Shown here: positions 1 through 5,540 of the stretch, piece after piece
How positions within the stretch are numbered: position 1 is the stretch's first letter
How the letters are laid out: each line of letters opens with the position of its first letter
NCBI GenBank assembly: GCA_028228615.1
Contig: JAOJBS010000052.1
Location: forward strand, 1-5,540
Origin: UBA4421 sp028228615
Lineage (GTDB): Bacteria > Pseudomonadota > Gammaproteobacteria > Pseudomonadales > Azotimanducaceae
DNA length: 5,540 bases
Direction of reading: 5' to 3'
The notes under the pieces: model-generated
The model's input: only the letters and a program-made list of their open reading frames with translations
What the model was told of the DNA's origin: nothing
Databases searched by the model: none
Translations under genes and position numbers: made by a program

Positions 1-195
1 TTTGTGATTTAAAATAGTTGCGTGGAAGTAGCTACCCAGAATAGGCTCGCTTTGGGCTTTGACTTTTGCCTCTTCCCGCATCAATGGCCAAATATCCCCG
101 GGACCAGAAATAGACTTAAGTTTGTCTTTCTTCGAATTTGCGATGACTTGCTGGAATCGGTCGGCGAATTTGTATATTTCTGGAGCGCTTTTCAT
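1..195 (-). CDS. cysE: Serine O-acetyltransferase, N-terminal part (cut by left edge)
   Basis: Reading leftward from an ATG at 195-193 gives 65 uninterrupted codons to base 1, with no stop, so only the N-terminus is present. Residues 34-64 carry the signature of the SATase N-terminal helical domain: D-I-W (34-36), R-E-E-A (40-43), E-P-I-L (50-53) and H-A-T-I-L-N-H (58-64). These align with the E. coli CysE segment that reads W..IKAEA...EPMLASFYHATLLKH. By family knowledge CysE transfers acetyl from acetyl-CoA to L-serine, the first step of cysteine synthesis, in the cytoplasm as a hexamer that cysteine usually inhibits. The left-handed beta-helix catalytic domain lies outside the window. The roughly 33 residues before the conserved W are longer than the E. 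coli N-terminus. No clear Shine-Dalgarno precedes 195; a second in-frame ATG at 237-235 would add 14 residues and is not better supported. The gene is divergent from nadK. Confidence 0.85.
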   Translation of the reverse strand, partial: MKSAPEIYKFADRFQQVIANSKKDKLKSISGPGDIWPLMREEAKVKAQSEPILGSYFHATILNHK

Positions 196-236
196 ATTCA
201 AGCTTGCTGGCTGTAGTTTCCGACAGCCTAGTGACA

Positions 237-282
237 TTGCGCAAATTTGCAACTCTTGTTCTACGCATTGTTTAGATCTAAA
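237..282. repeat. Two perfect palindromes between cysE and nadK
   Basis: Bases 241-250 read GCAAATTTGC and bases 271-282 read TTTAGATCTAAA. Both are perfect inverted repeats without a spacer. Bases 237-244 (TTGCGCAA) form a third, overlapping one. The centres of the two main palindromes are 31 bp apart, close to three turns of the helix. They sit in the divergent gap just upstream of the cysE start, where a repressor or activator site could act on either gene. No known operator was recognised, and AT-rich short palindromes also arise by chance. Confidence 0.3.
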
Positions 283-291
283 TTCAGGGCA

Positions 292-320
292 TTGTCCATC
301 CCTCGTTGGCTGTGTAGGGT
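292..320 (+). promoter_or_regulatory. Weak sigma70-like promoter candidate for nadK
   Basis: TTGTCC (292-297) and TAGGGT (315-320) are separated by exactly 17 bases and match the -35 and -10 consensus at 4/6 and 3/6 positions. Transcription would start near 327, leaving a leader of about 50 bases before the nadK ATG at 376. The match is weak. It is offered mainly because some promoter must lie in this 180-base divergent gap. Confidence 0.18.
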
Positions 321-375
321 GTGGCAAAATCGCGCCCGGCCACTGGGCGACTCCGAGTATATGAGAGACCTATAA

Positions 376-1290
376 ATGACCGAGACATTCAAAACCGTTG
401 CAATAGTTGCACGCCGGCACAGTGCCAGCGTTATTGACAGCGTGCTTGCCACAGAAAGCTGCTTGCTTGGCGCAGGGGTAGATGTGGTGTTTGGAGAGAA
501 GACTCTGAAGCTGTTGGGCGAAGCTAAGCAGCCTGATGGTCAAGCAAGAACAGCCTGTGCTGAAGCGGCCTTGGGCACTACCGCTGATTTGGTTGTAGTC
601 ATTGGAGGCGACGGCAGCCTGCTGGGGTTTGGTCGTGAACTGGCAGCCTCTCAAGTGCCTGTAGTGGGTGTAAATAGAGGCGGCTTGGGCTTTCTCGCAG
701 CCATTTCCCCCGAGCAAATTGAGGTCAAGCTGAATGAGATTCTGCAAGGCCAGTTCAGTATCGAGGAGCATTTTTTACTTGAAGCCTCGGTACACCGTGA
801 TGGTGAAATTATCGCCAGCCAAACGGCGTTGAACGACGTGGTCATAAACCCCGGCGGCACCACGCGAATGATGGAATTTGATTTATGGCTAGACGATGAA
901 TTTGTCTACGACCAACGCTCTGATGGACTCATTGTTGCCACGCCCACGGGTTCTACAGCTTATGCCCTGTCGGCTGGCGGTCCCATTATGCACCCAGGCC
1001 TTGACGCCATTGTCATTGTGCCTATGTTCCCGCATACCCTGACTTCTAGGCCCTTGGTGGTCCCTGGCAATGGCACTTTGAAGCTAAGGCTACTTAGCGT
1101 GGCTGATGCCGAACCTCAGGTCACCTGCGACTCGCAAGTGCATGTGCCGTTTAAGATCGGTGACGAGATAATCATCCGCAAATATCCATCGGCCCTGCGT
1201 TTGCTTTACCCATCTGACCATAGCTTTTATCAAGCGTGTCGCAGCAAGTTGGATTGGGCCAGTCGTTTGGGTGGTCAGCGTACCAACTAG
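376..1290 (+). CDS. nadK: NAD kinase (ATP-NAD kinase)
   Basis: The 304-residue product phosphorylates NAD+ to NADP+ in the cytoplasm, the only known route to NADP in most bacteria. The sequence has the family hallmarks in order: a short N-terminal alpha/beta part; G-G-D-G at 77-80, with D79 as the expected catalytic aspartate; N-R-G-G-L-G-F-L at 100-107; the short N-D motif (153-154, in A-L-N-D-V-V) that binds NAD, where E. coli-type enzymes have N-E; and the conserved block from D183-G184 through P-T-G-S-T-A-Y (190-196) to S-A-G-G-P (199-203). The length is normal for gammaproteobacteria (about 290-305). The ATG at 376 is preceded by GAGAG at 363-367 with an 8-base spacer, which supports this start. 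It is divergent from cysE and convergent with the mocA-like gene, so it is probably transcribed alone. Nothing appears truncated. Confidence 0.97.
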   Translation: MTETFKTVAIVARRHSASVIDSVLATESCLLGAGVDVVFGEKTLKLLGEAKQPDGQARTACAEAALGTTADLVVVIGGDGSLLGFGRELAASQVPVVGVNRGGLGFLAAISPEQIEVKLNEILQGQFSIEEHFLLEASVHRDGEIIASQTALNDVVINPGGTTRMMEFDLWLDDEFVYDQRSDGLIVATPTGSTAYALSAGGPIMHPGLDAIVIVPMFPHTLTSRPLVVPGNGTLKLRLLSVADAEPQVTCDSQVHVPFKIGDEIIIRKYPSALRLLYPSDHSFYQACRSKLDWASRLGGQRTN

Positions 1291-1322
1291 GGCGCAACGA
1301 GCGCGCCCACTGCGCTTTCGTT
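1290..1322. terminator. GC-rich inverted repeats between convergent genes, possible terminator
   Basis: GGGCGC (1290-1295, starting on the last base of the nadK stop) pairs perfectly with GCGCCC (1303-1308) around a 7-base loop. An alternative, mutually exclusive hairpin pairs AACGAGCGC (1296-1304) with GCGC (1312-1315) plus TCGTT (1318-1322), leaving a 2-base bulge. No run of T follows on the plus strand apart from a TTT at 1316-1318, so a classical intrinsic terminator is not shown. The place, between two converging stop codons, makes a transcription-stopping role plausible. Confidence 0.3.
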
Positions 1323-1355
1323 AGCCCTTTCATTAGCGCCTAAGTCGTTCGGCAA

Positions 1356-2063
1356 CTAGGGTTGCTGAAGCAGGTCTTTGGGCTGATCTATGTCCATAAA
1401 GATACCGGCATCGCTGACAGTAATATCGTCAATGCTGTCGGCATGCTTTTTCAATAACCACTTTGCACCCTGATCGCCATTGGATTTTCTCACTTGAGCA
1501 AATAGGCTGTTGTGTATACCAATGGGGTGGCCTTGGCGGGACTTTGTAGTCGGTGCTTTTGTAGGTGAATTGGTAGATGCGCTGCTCGCATCCCGCGCAA
1601 ACACCGGTCTGATGAGCCGATGTGCCGTGGTGGTTGCGCGCATGGCAATTTGCTCAAGGGTCGCTGGTTGTAGGAAGGGCATATCTAGTAGCCCTACAAA
1701 TGCCCATTGCCAGTTTAAGTCGGTGAAGCCTGCGGCAAGGGAGTGACCCATGCCAAGGTGGGATTGATCCGTGTATAGGATCTCCGCCTGCTGCCCCAGT
1801 AGTTCCCCCAGTACGGTGTCTTGGGTTTTTAGCACCACTTTAAGGCTGAAGTGCGTTACGGTTTGGGCTGCAACAGTTGTGTCGCCTAGGGCCGCAAGGC
1901 GTTTATCTGAGCCAAAACGGCGACCAAAACCCGCCCCCAAAATAACTGCGCCAATGTCGGCGTTTTTAAGCGCTTGGTAATTTAGGCTGTGGTCGTGCGC
2001 AGACAATATAACGCGCTGTTTATGCGCTAGCGGCGCTAAGCTGGGTGACCTTTTCCAGCGCAT
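1356..2063 (-). CDS. MocA-like molybdenum cofactor nucleotidyltransferase
   Basis: This is a nucleotidyltransferase of the MobA/MocA family. MocA transfers CMP from CTP to molybdopterin cofactor, giving the MCD form used by xanthine-dehydrogenase-type enzymes. With the ATG at 2063 as residue 1 (235 residues), the visible motifs are the glycine-rich loop L-G-A-G-F-G-R-R-F-G-S-D-K-R (42-55), G-M-G-H-S-L-A (104-110), L-L-D-M-P-F (125-130, MocA-like D-M-P rather than the MobA P-C-D), G-H-P-I-G (178-182), G-D-Q-G-A (196-200) and M-D-I-D-Q-P-K-D (223-230). An S/T/A/K-rich stretch at about 156-177 looks like an extra loop. The start is uncertain. GTG 2066 and ATG 2063 overlap the end of the upstream XdhC-like gene by 44-47 bases and leave an unusual lead of about 36 residues before the domain. 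TTG at 2006-2004 would begin 13 bases after the XdhC stop and give 216 residues. No start has a convincing ribosome site, so translational coupling is likely. CTP specificity is inferred. Confidence 0.86.
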   Translation of the reverse strand: MRWKRSPSLAPLAHKQRVILSAHDHSLNYQALKNADIGAVILGAGFGRRFGSDKRLAALGDTTVAAQTVTHFSLKVVLKTQDTVLGELLGQQAEILYTDQSHLGMGHSLAAGFTDLNWQWAFVGLLDMPFLQPATLEQIAMRATTTAHRLIRPVFARDASSASTNSPTKAPTTKSRQGHPIGIHNSLFAQVRKSNGDQGAKWLLKKHADSIDDITVSDAGIFMDIDQPKDLLQQP

Positions 2064-3027
2064 CACCCCGGCGATTTTTCTTCACTGCGGTAATTTCGGC
2101 CAAAATAGCGATGGCAATTTCCGGCGGGGTTTTACTGCCTATGGGCAAGCCAATGGGGGCGTGGAGTTTATCGATGTCTTGGGCCGATATGTCCAAGGTC
2201 AGCAGGCGTTCTCTGCGACTTGCAGAAGAGCGTGTAGAGCCCATGGCGCCAATGTAAAAGGCATCCGTTGTCAGCGCTTCCATCAGCCCCATGTCGTCTA
2301 TTCTGGGGTCGTGGGTGAGGGCAACTATGGCCGTAGCCTCATCTTTTGCGTGCAAGCGAATGGCGTCGTCTGGCATATCGCAGATCTTTCTCACGCCCTC
2401 GACATTGAAGGCAGAAAGTAGATCTTGCCTGGGGTCGCAAACGGTAATTTCGTAGTCGAGGTTTTTTGCCATGTCTGCCAAATATTGGCTGACCATGCCA
2501 GCGCCAATAATAAAAAGCTGTTGTCTGGGGCCAAAGGTATGGTCTAACTGCTGTTTGGCCTCGTCCCAGTGCAAATCTTTGAAGCCGCTGTCTATTTCTA
2601 TGCGGGTCGACTGGTCGTGTAAATTAATGATGCGGCGCGCGCATTGTCTTTGGTCTAGCGCCTCGTTCAATTGGGTGAAGTGCGCAATGCTCTCTGGGCT
2701 GGGTTTTTGTGGCTCAACTACTATGTAGAGGTGTCCGCCACAGGGCAGGCCGAGCTTCTCTGTTTCTTCAACAGTAATCCCGTATTGGAAGAATTGCGCC
2801 TCGTTTGCGGCTAACTCTCCCTTAGTTATTTTTTCTAGTAAGTCATCTTCAACACAGCCACCTGATAGCGAACCGACTATGTGCCCTTGGCCATTGCAGG
2901 CGAGCACTGAGCCAACCGGGCGGGGTGAAGAACCCCAAGTTTGCACAACTGTAGCCAGCCAGCAGGGCTCGTCATTTTCCAGCCACTTGAGTATTTGGCT
3001 AAGTACTTCTTTATCAACTGCTTGCAT
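2020..3027 (-). CDS. XdhC/CoxI family molybdenum hydroxylase maturation protein
   Basis: XdhC proteins bind the molybdenum cofactor, promote its sulfuration and insert it into xanthine-dehydrogenase-family apoenzymes; they are not subunits of the enzyme. With the ATG at 3027 as residue 1 the product is 335 residues. The N-terminal XdhC_CoxI domain shows T-W-G-S-S-P-R-P-V-G-S (30-40), G-S-L-S-G-G-C-V-E (52-60) and L-P-C-G-G (94-98). The C-terminal XdhC_C Rossmann domain shows F-I-I-G-A-G-M-V-S (172-180) followed by C-D-P-R (197-200), then L-T-H-D-P-R (237-242), Y-I-G-A-M-G-S (258-264) and P-I-G-L-P-I-G-S-K-T-P-P-E-I-A (291-305). GAGAG lies 5 bases before 3027, which favours that start over the tandem ATGs at 3042 and 3039 (340 and 339 residues). 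The frame stays open up to 3135, but that extension lacks family resemblance. It overlaps or abuts the mocA-like gene downstream, a common operonic pairing. The partner enzyme is not in the window. Confidence 0.92.
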   Translation of the reverse strand: MQAVDKEVLSQILKWLENDEPCWLATVVQTWGSSPRPVGSVLACNGQGHIVGSLSGGCVEDDLLEKITKGELAANEAQFFQYGITVEETEKLGLPCGGHLYIVVEPQKPSPESIAHFTQLNEALDQRQCARRIINLHDQSTRIEIDSGFKDLHWDEAKQQLDHTFGPRQQLFIIGAGMVSQYLADMAKNLDYEITVCDPRQDLLSAFNVEGVRKICDMPDDAIRLHAKDEATAIVALTHDPRIDDMGLMEALTTDAFYIGAMGSTRSSASRRERLLTLDISAQDIDKLHAPIGLPIGSKTPPEIAIAILAEITAVKKNRRGDALEKVTQLSAASA

Positions 3028-3184
3028 AGGCGCTCTCATCATAACCAACGGTAAGACCTGACCATCGGGACGCTGGAAAAAATATCTGTACCTTATTGTA
3101 AAACGGCACGTTAACTTAATCTGCTGCTGGACCAATAGCTATGGCAAAATTCAAGTAACAACTTTAGAGCGGATATTCTAACCC
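3028..3184. promoter_or_regulatory. Divergent intergenic region, XdhC-like gene and DUF2797 gene
   Basis: Promoters for both outward-facing genes should lie in these 157 bases. On the minus strand a good -10-like TACAAT occurs at 3100-3095, about 65 bases before the XdhC-like start, but no matching -35 is seen at 16-18 bases. On the plus strand I see no convincing pair. Bases 3135-3142 (ATAGCTAT) are a small palindrome. The GAGCGGA at 3167-3173 lies about 11 bases before the DUF2797 ATG, slightly far for a Shine-Dalgarno. Confidence 0.3.
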
Positions 3185-4105
3185 ATGTTGAGTGCCTCTG
3201 TGTTATCTGGAAGATTACAGTCATTAGTCCTCGACATGCCTGACGTGTCTACGCTGCAAGCTATGGATGTGGATCGCGGTCAGAACCATGCAACGCCCAT
3301 AACTGCCATGGAATATGGGCTGCTGTTAGATGAACAAAGAATTTCGTTATCCGCTCATGTAGGCCAGTCGATACGGTTAAAATTCCTTGGCCAGCGCACC
3401 TGCGGCAACTGCAATACCAATGTTAATAAGTTGGAAGGGGGCGGTTACTGCAAGAATTGCTTTTTTAGTCTGGCGCGTTGTGATCGCTGCTTTGTGAGTC
3501 CTGAGCGTTGTCATTTTGCTCAAGGCACTTGCCGCGAGCCCCAGTGGGGTGAATCCTACTGTATGCAACCTCATGTGGTTTATTTGGCCAATAGCAGTGG
3601 GCCGAAGGTGGGCATTACCCGAGAAGATCGCAGTTTCTACCGTTGGTTAAGCCAAGGTGCCGTGCAGGGTATGGTGATCGCCCATGCAAAGACACGTAGG
3701 GATGCCGGGCTGCTTGAGGTGGCCATTAAGAGCAAAGTCAGTGATAAGACTAATTGGCGTCGCATGGTATCTATGCAGCCGCAGAATCTTGATTTATTGC
3801 AACTTGCCCGGCAGTTACAGAACGCGATTGAATTGCCCGAGGGTACACAGTGGGTGAGTGAGATGACCGGCCATGATTTGGCGTATCCCATACAATCCCA
3901 TGCGCCAGCCCAACGCTTGAAATTAAGTGAGACTCACCCTGAATTACTGGATAATTTGCACGGTATTAAGGGCCAGTACTTGTTGCTCAGTCAGGGAGCC
4001 TTTAATGTAGCAGCACACGTTGGTATGACCATTGAGGTCGAATTTGCGCCAGCGATTGATGCAGCAAATTTAAATACCAGCGATCAGCTGGATCTATTTT
4101 CTTAG
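3185..4105 (+). CDS. DUF2797 protein, cysteine-rich with GIY-YIG-like segment
   Basis: The 306-residue protein is recognised as DUF2797, a family without an established function. Residues 1-70 contain the short S-G-R-L-Q-S-L opening and an A-H-V-G-Q-S-I-R-L strand segment. Residues 73-126 carry nine cysteines: three CXXC pairs (73/76, 89/92, 99/102), then C109-H110, C116 and C126, which look like one or more zinc sites. C-R-E-P-Q-W-G-E follows at 116-123. Directly after comes V-V-Y-L (131-134), K-V-G-I-T-R (141-146), R-W (153-154), Q-G-A (157-159) and L-L-E (176-178), an order and spacing like GIY-YIG/T5orf172 domains. T-N-W-R-R follows near 190. The C-terminal part has a G-I-K-G-Q-Y-L-L-L segment. 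No signal peptide or membrane span is seen, so it is probably cytoplasmic. The start at 3185 keeps the conserved N-terminus. It precedes pepN by about 80 bases in the same direction and may share its transcript. The family call is firm; nuclease-like activity is only inference. Confidence 0.88.
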   Translation: MLSASVLSGRLQSLVLDMPDVSTLQAMDVDRGQNHATPITAMEYGLLLDEQRISLSAHVGQSIRLKFLGQRTCGNCNTNVNKLEGGGYCKNCFFSLARCDRCFVSPERCHFAQGTCREPQWGESYCMQPHVVYLANSSGPKVGITREDRSFYRWLSQGAVQGMVIAHAKTRRDAGLLEVAIKSKVSDKTNWRRMVSMQPQNLDLLQLARQLQNAIELPEGTQWVSEMTGHDLAYPIQSHAPAQRLKLSETHPELLDNLHGIKGQYLLLSQGAFNVAAHVGMTIEVEFAPAIDAANLNTSDQLDLFS

Positions 4106-4177
4106 CCGCTGATGCGTTCGCGAAGACCCGCTTCAGAACCTAATGTGCTCAGCATCAAATTTTACCAATGAACTTTT

Positions 4178-4181
4178 AGGA
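4178..4181 (+). promoter_or_regulatory. Shine-Dalgarno AGGA for pepN
   Basis: AGGA ends 4 bases before the ATG at 4186 and 7 bases before the tandem ATG at 4189. The longer spacing is the more usual one, so 4189 is taken as the pepN start; the alternative only adds one methionine. Confidence 0.6.
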
Positions 4182-4188
4182 ACACATG

Positions 4189-5540
4189 ATGAAAGACGGA
4201 CAACCCACTGCTATTGCGCTTGCAGATTATCAGGCACCCGCCTATACCACTCAGAAGACTGAGTTGTGCTTTGATATTCGCGATGGCGAAACCCAGGTGA
4301 CGTCTAACTTGTCGGTTGTCCGGCAGACCGACGGTGCATCTAGTTTGGTGCTTGCTGGCGAGCATTTGCAACTGGTTTCCGTCATGGTTGATGGGCGCGA
4401 ACTGGGCAGTAATGAATTCCTTAAGGACGATGAGTCGCTGACTTTGTTAGGTCTGGATGCGGCGCATCAAATTCAAATTGTCACCAAGATTTGCCCTGAA
4501 AAAAATACTGCGCTGGAAGGGCTGTATCGATCTGGGGGAATGTACTGTACTCAGTGCGAGGCGGAAGGTTTCCGCAGGATAACTTACTACCAAGACAGAC
4601 CTGATGTGTTGTCTAAATTCACCACTACGATTATTGCCGATGGCGAGCGTTACCCTAACTTGTTGTCTAACGGTAACTTGGTGGCGGCGACGAAGACCGA
4701 AGACGGGCGTAGCCAGGTAACTTGGGAAGATCCTTTTCCTAAACCAAGTTATCTATTTGCCTTGGTTGCAGGCGACTTAGCTGTACTGGAGGATGAGTTT
4801 ATTACCTGCAGTGGGCGTAAGGTGACGCTGCAAATTTTTTCCGAGCCGCACAATATTGACCAATGCGACTACGCCATGGATGTGCTCAAGCGGTCCATGA
4901 AATGGGATGAAGAGCGTTTTGGTCGCGAGTACGATCTTGATATTTTCATGATTGTTGCTGTTGAAGATTTCAATATGGGTGCAATGGAAAATAAAGGGCT
5001 GAATGTTTTTAATACGTCGTGCGTTTTGGCATCACCAGACACTGCGACGGACGAGACTTACGAGCGAGTAGAAGCGGTTGTAGCCCACGAGTATTTTCAT
5101 AATTGGTCCGGCAACAGAGTCACTTGTCGTGATTGGTTTCAGCTCAGTTTGAAAGAGGGCTTTACGGTGTTTCGTGATGCGGAATTTTCCAGTGACATGA
5201 ACTCTCGGCCGGTGAAGCGGATTGAAGATGTTGGTGTTATGCGTGCTGTGCAATTTGCAGAAGACGCTAGCCCACTTGCGCATCCGGTGCGCCCAAGCAG
5301 CTATTTGGAAATCTCCAATTTTTACACCGTGACCATTTATGAGAAGGGCGCAGAAGTTGTGCGCATGTATCAAACCCTTTTGGGCGAGTCTAACTTTAGA
5401 AAAGCCACAGACCTGTATTTTGATCGACATGATGGCACCGCGGCAACCACAGACGACTTTGCCCAAGCCATGTCTGAAGTGGGCAATATTGACTTGTCGC
5501 AATTCAAACGCTGGTACGAACAAGCAGGCACACCGCACCT
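4189..5540 (+). CDS. pepN: Aminopeptidase N, N-terminal half (cut by right edge)
   Basis: PepN is a zinc-dependent M1-family metallopeptidase that removes N-terminal residues from peptides in the cytoplasm, a late step in protein turnover. About 450 codons are present of an expected 870-890, open to the window end. Residues 1 to about 195 are the beta-rich N-terminal domain, including Y-C-T-Q-C-E-A-E-G-F-R (about 118-128), which in E. coli PepN lines the substrate pocket. The catalytic domain follows with the exopeptidase motif G-A-M-E-N at 264-268, the zinc motif H-E-Y-F-H at 300-304 (ligands H300 and H304, general base E301), the third ligand E323 in L-K-E-G-F (HEXXH-X18-E), and the transition-state tyrosine Y384 in T-I-Y-E-K-G. 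All sit three residues beyond their E. coli positions. The visible part is intact and should be active if the remainder is. The C-terminal domains lie outside the window. A long antisense frame over 5032-5538 is a shadow. Confidence 0.97.
   Translation, partial: MKDGQPTAIALADYQAPAYTTQKTELCFDIRDGETQVTSNLSVVRQTDGASSLVLAGEHLQLVSVMVDGRELGSNEFLKDDESLTLLGLDAAHQIQIVTKICPEKNTALEGLYRSGGMYCTQCEAEGFRRITYYQDRPDVLSKFTTTIIADGERYPNLLSNGNLVAATKTEDGRSQVTWEDPFPKPSYLFALVAGDLAVLEDEFITCSGRKVTLQIFSEPHNIDQCDYAMDVLKRSMKWDEERFGREYDLDIFMIVAVEDFNMGAMENKGLNVFNTSCVLASPDTATDETYERVEAVVAHEYFHNWSGNRVTCRDWFQLSLKEGFTVFRDAEFSSDMNSRPVKRIEDVGVMRAVQFAEDASPLAHPVRPSSYLEISNFYTVTIYEKGAEVVRMYQTLLGESNFRKATDLYFDRHDGTAATTDDFAQAMSEVGNIDLSQFKRWYEQAGTPH

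Noticed and set aside
22..364. Plus-strand open frames of 64 and 101 codons near the left edge.
   Set aside because: They cross the conserved CysE N-terminus on the other strand and the intergenic region, have no clear ribosome site and no recognisable domain.
376..1290. N-D instead of N-E in the NAD kinase substrate motif as a possible defect.
   Set aside because: The family motif tolerates either acidic residue, so the enzyme is expected to be functional.
3028..3135. N-terminal extension of the XdhC-like protein by 36 residues to an ATG at 3135.
   Set aside because: The extension lies in the divergent promoter gap and does not resemble XdhC N-termini; the ATG at 3027 has a well-spaced GAGAG and begins where the family usually does.
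3401..3562. Dense cysteine codons in the DUF2797 gene as a possible ferredoxin-like iron-sulfur protein.
   Set aside because: The spacing is of repeated CXXC pairs with a CH and further single cysteines, not the CX2CX2CX3C ferredoxin pattern; zinc binding fits better.
5032..5538. Open antisense frame of 168 codons on the minus strand.
   Set aside because: It lies wholly opposite the pepN catalytic domain, whose GAMEN, HEXXH-X18-E and Tyr motifs are intact on the plus strand; the antisense product shows no recognisable family.
1..5540. CRISPR arrays, tRNA or rRNA genes, insertion sequences, phage genes or defence systems.
   Set aside because: No regularly spaced repeats, cloverleaf sequences, transposase or integrase motifs were seen on either strand; the genes are housekeeping or cofactor maturation.

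Overview
The window holds about 5.5 kb of ordinary-looking bacterial chromosome with mid-range base composition and tightly packed genes. The proteins (a gamma-type NAD kinase, an M1 aminopeptidase N that keeps E. coli PepN spacing, a DUF2797 protein, a CysE N-terminus) point to a gammaproteobacterium. My guess is a marine Cellvibrionales/Spongiibacteraceae-like or pseudomonad-like lineage. That placement rests on remembered family resemblance and was not tested by any search.

Layout from left to right: (1) bases 1-195, minus strand, the first 65 codons of a serine O-acetyltransferase (cysE) that runs off the left edge; (2) bases 196-375, a divergent intergenic region with two perfect palindromes about three helical turns apart; (3) bases 376-1290, plus strand, NAD kinase (nadK); (4) bases 1291-1355, a short convergent gap with GC-rich inverted repeats; (5) bases 1356-3027, minus strand, a two-gene unit, xdhC-like then mocA-like, for maturation of a molybdenum hydroxylase; (6) bases 3028-3184, a divergent intergenic region; (7) bases 3185-4105, plus strand, a cysteine-rich DUF2797 protein; (8) bases 4189-5540, plus strand, the N-terminal half of aminopeptidase N (pepN), cut by the right edge.

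Functionally this is housekeeping (cysteine synthesis, NADP supply, peptide turnover) with one accessory element, the XdhC/MocA pair. Those two proteins normally serve a xanthine-dehydrogenase-family enzyme: MocA makes the cytidylylated molybdenum cofactor, and XdhC binds it, protects it and delivers it to the apoenzyme. No enzyme subunit gene lies in the window, and the pair runs opposite to its flanking plus-strand genes, so it looks like an orphan or inserted maturation cassette. The most open question is the DUF2797 protein. It has an array of CXXC pairs followed by a segment that resembles a GIY-YIG/T5orf172-type fold, and its function is unknown. I found no CRISPR array, tRNA, rRNA, insertion sequence or prophage signature, and I do not claim a new system here.
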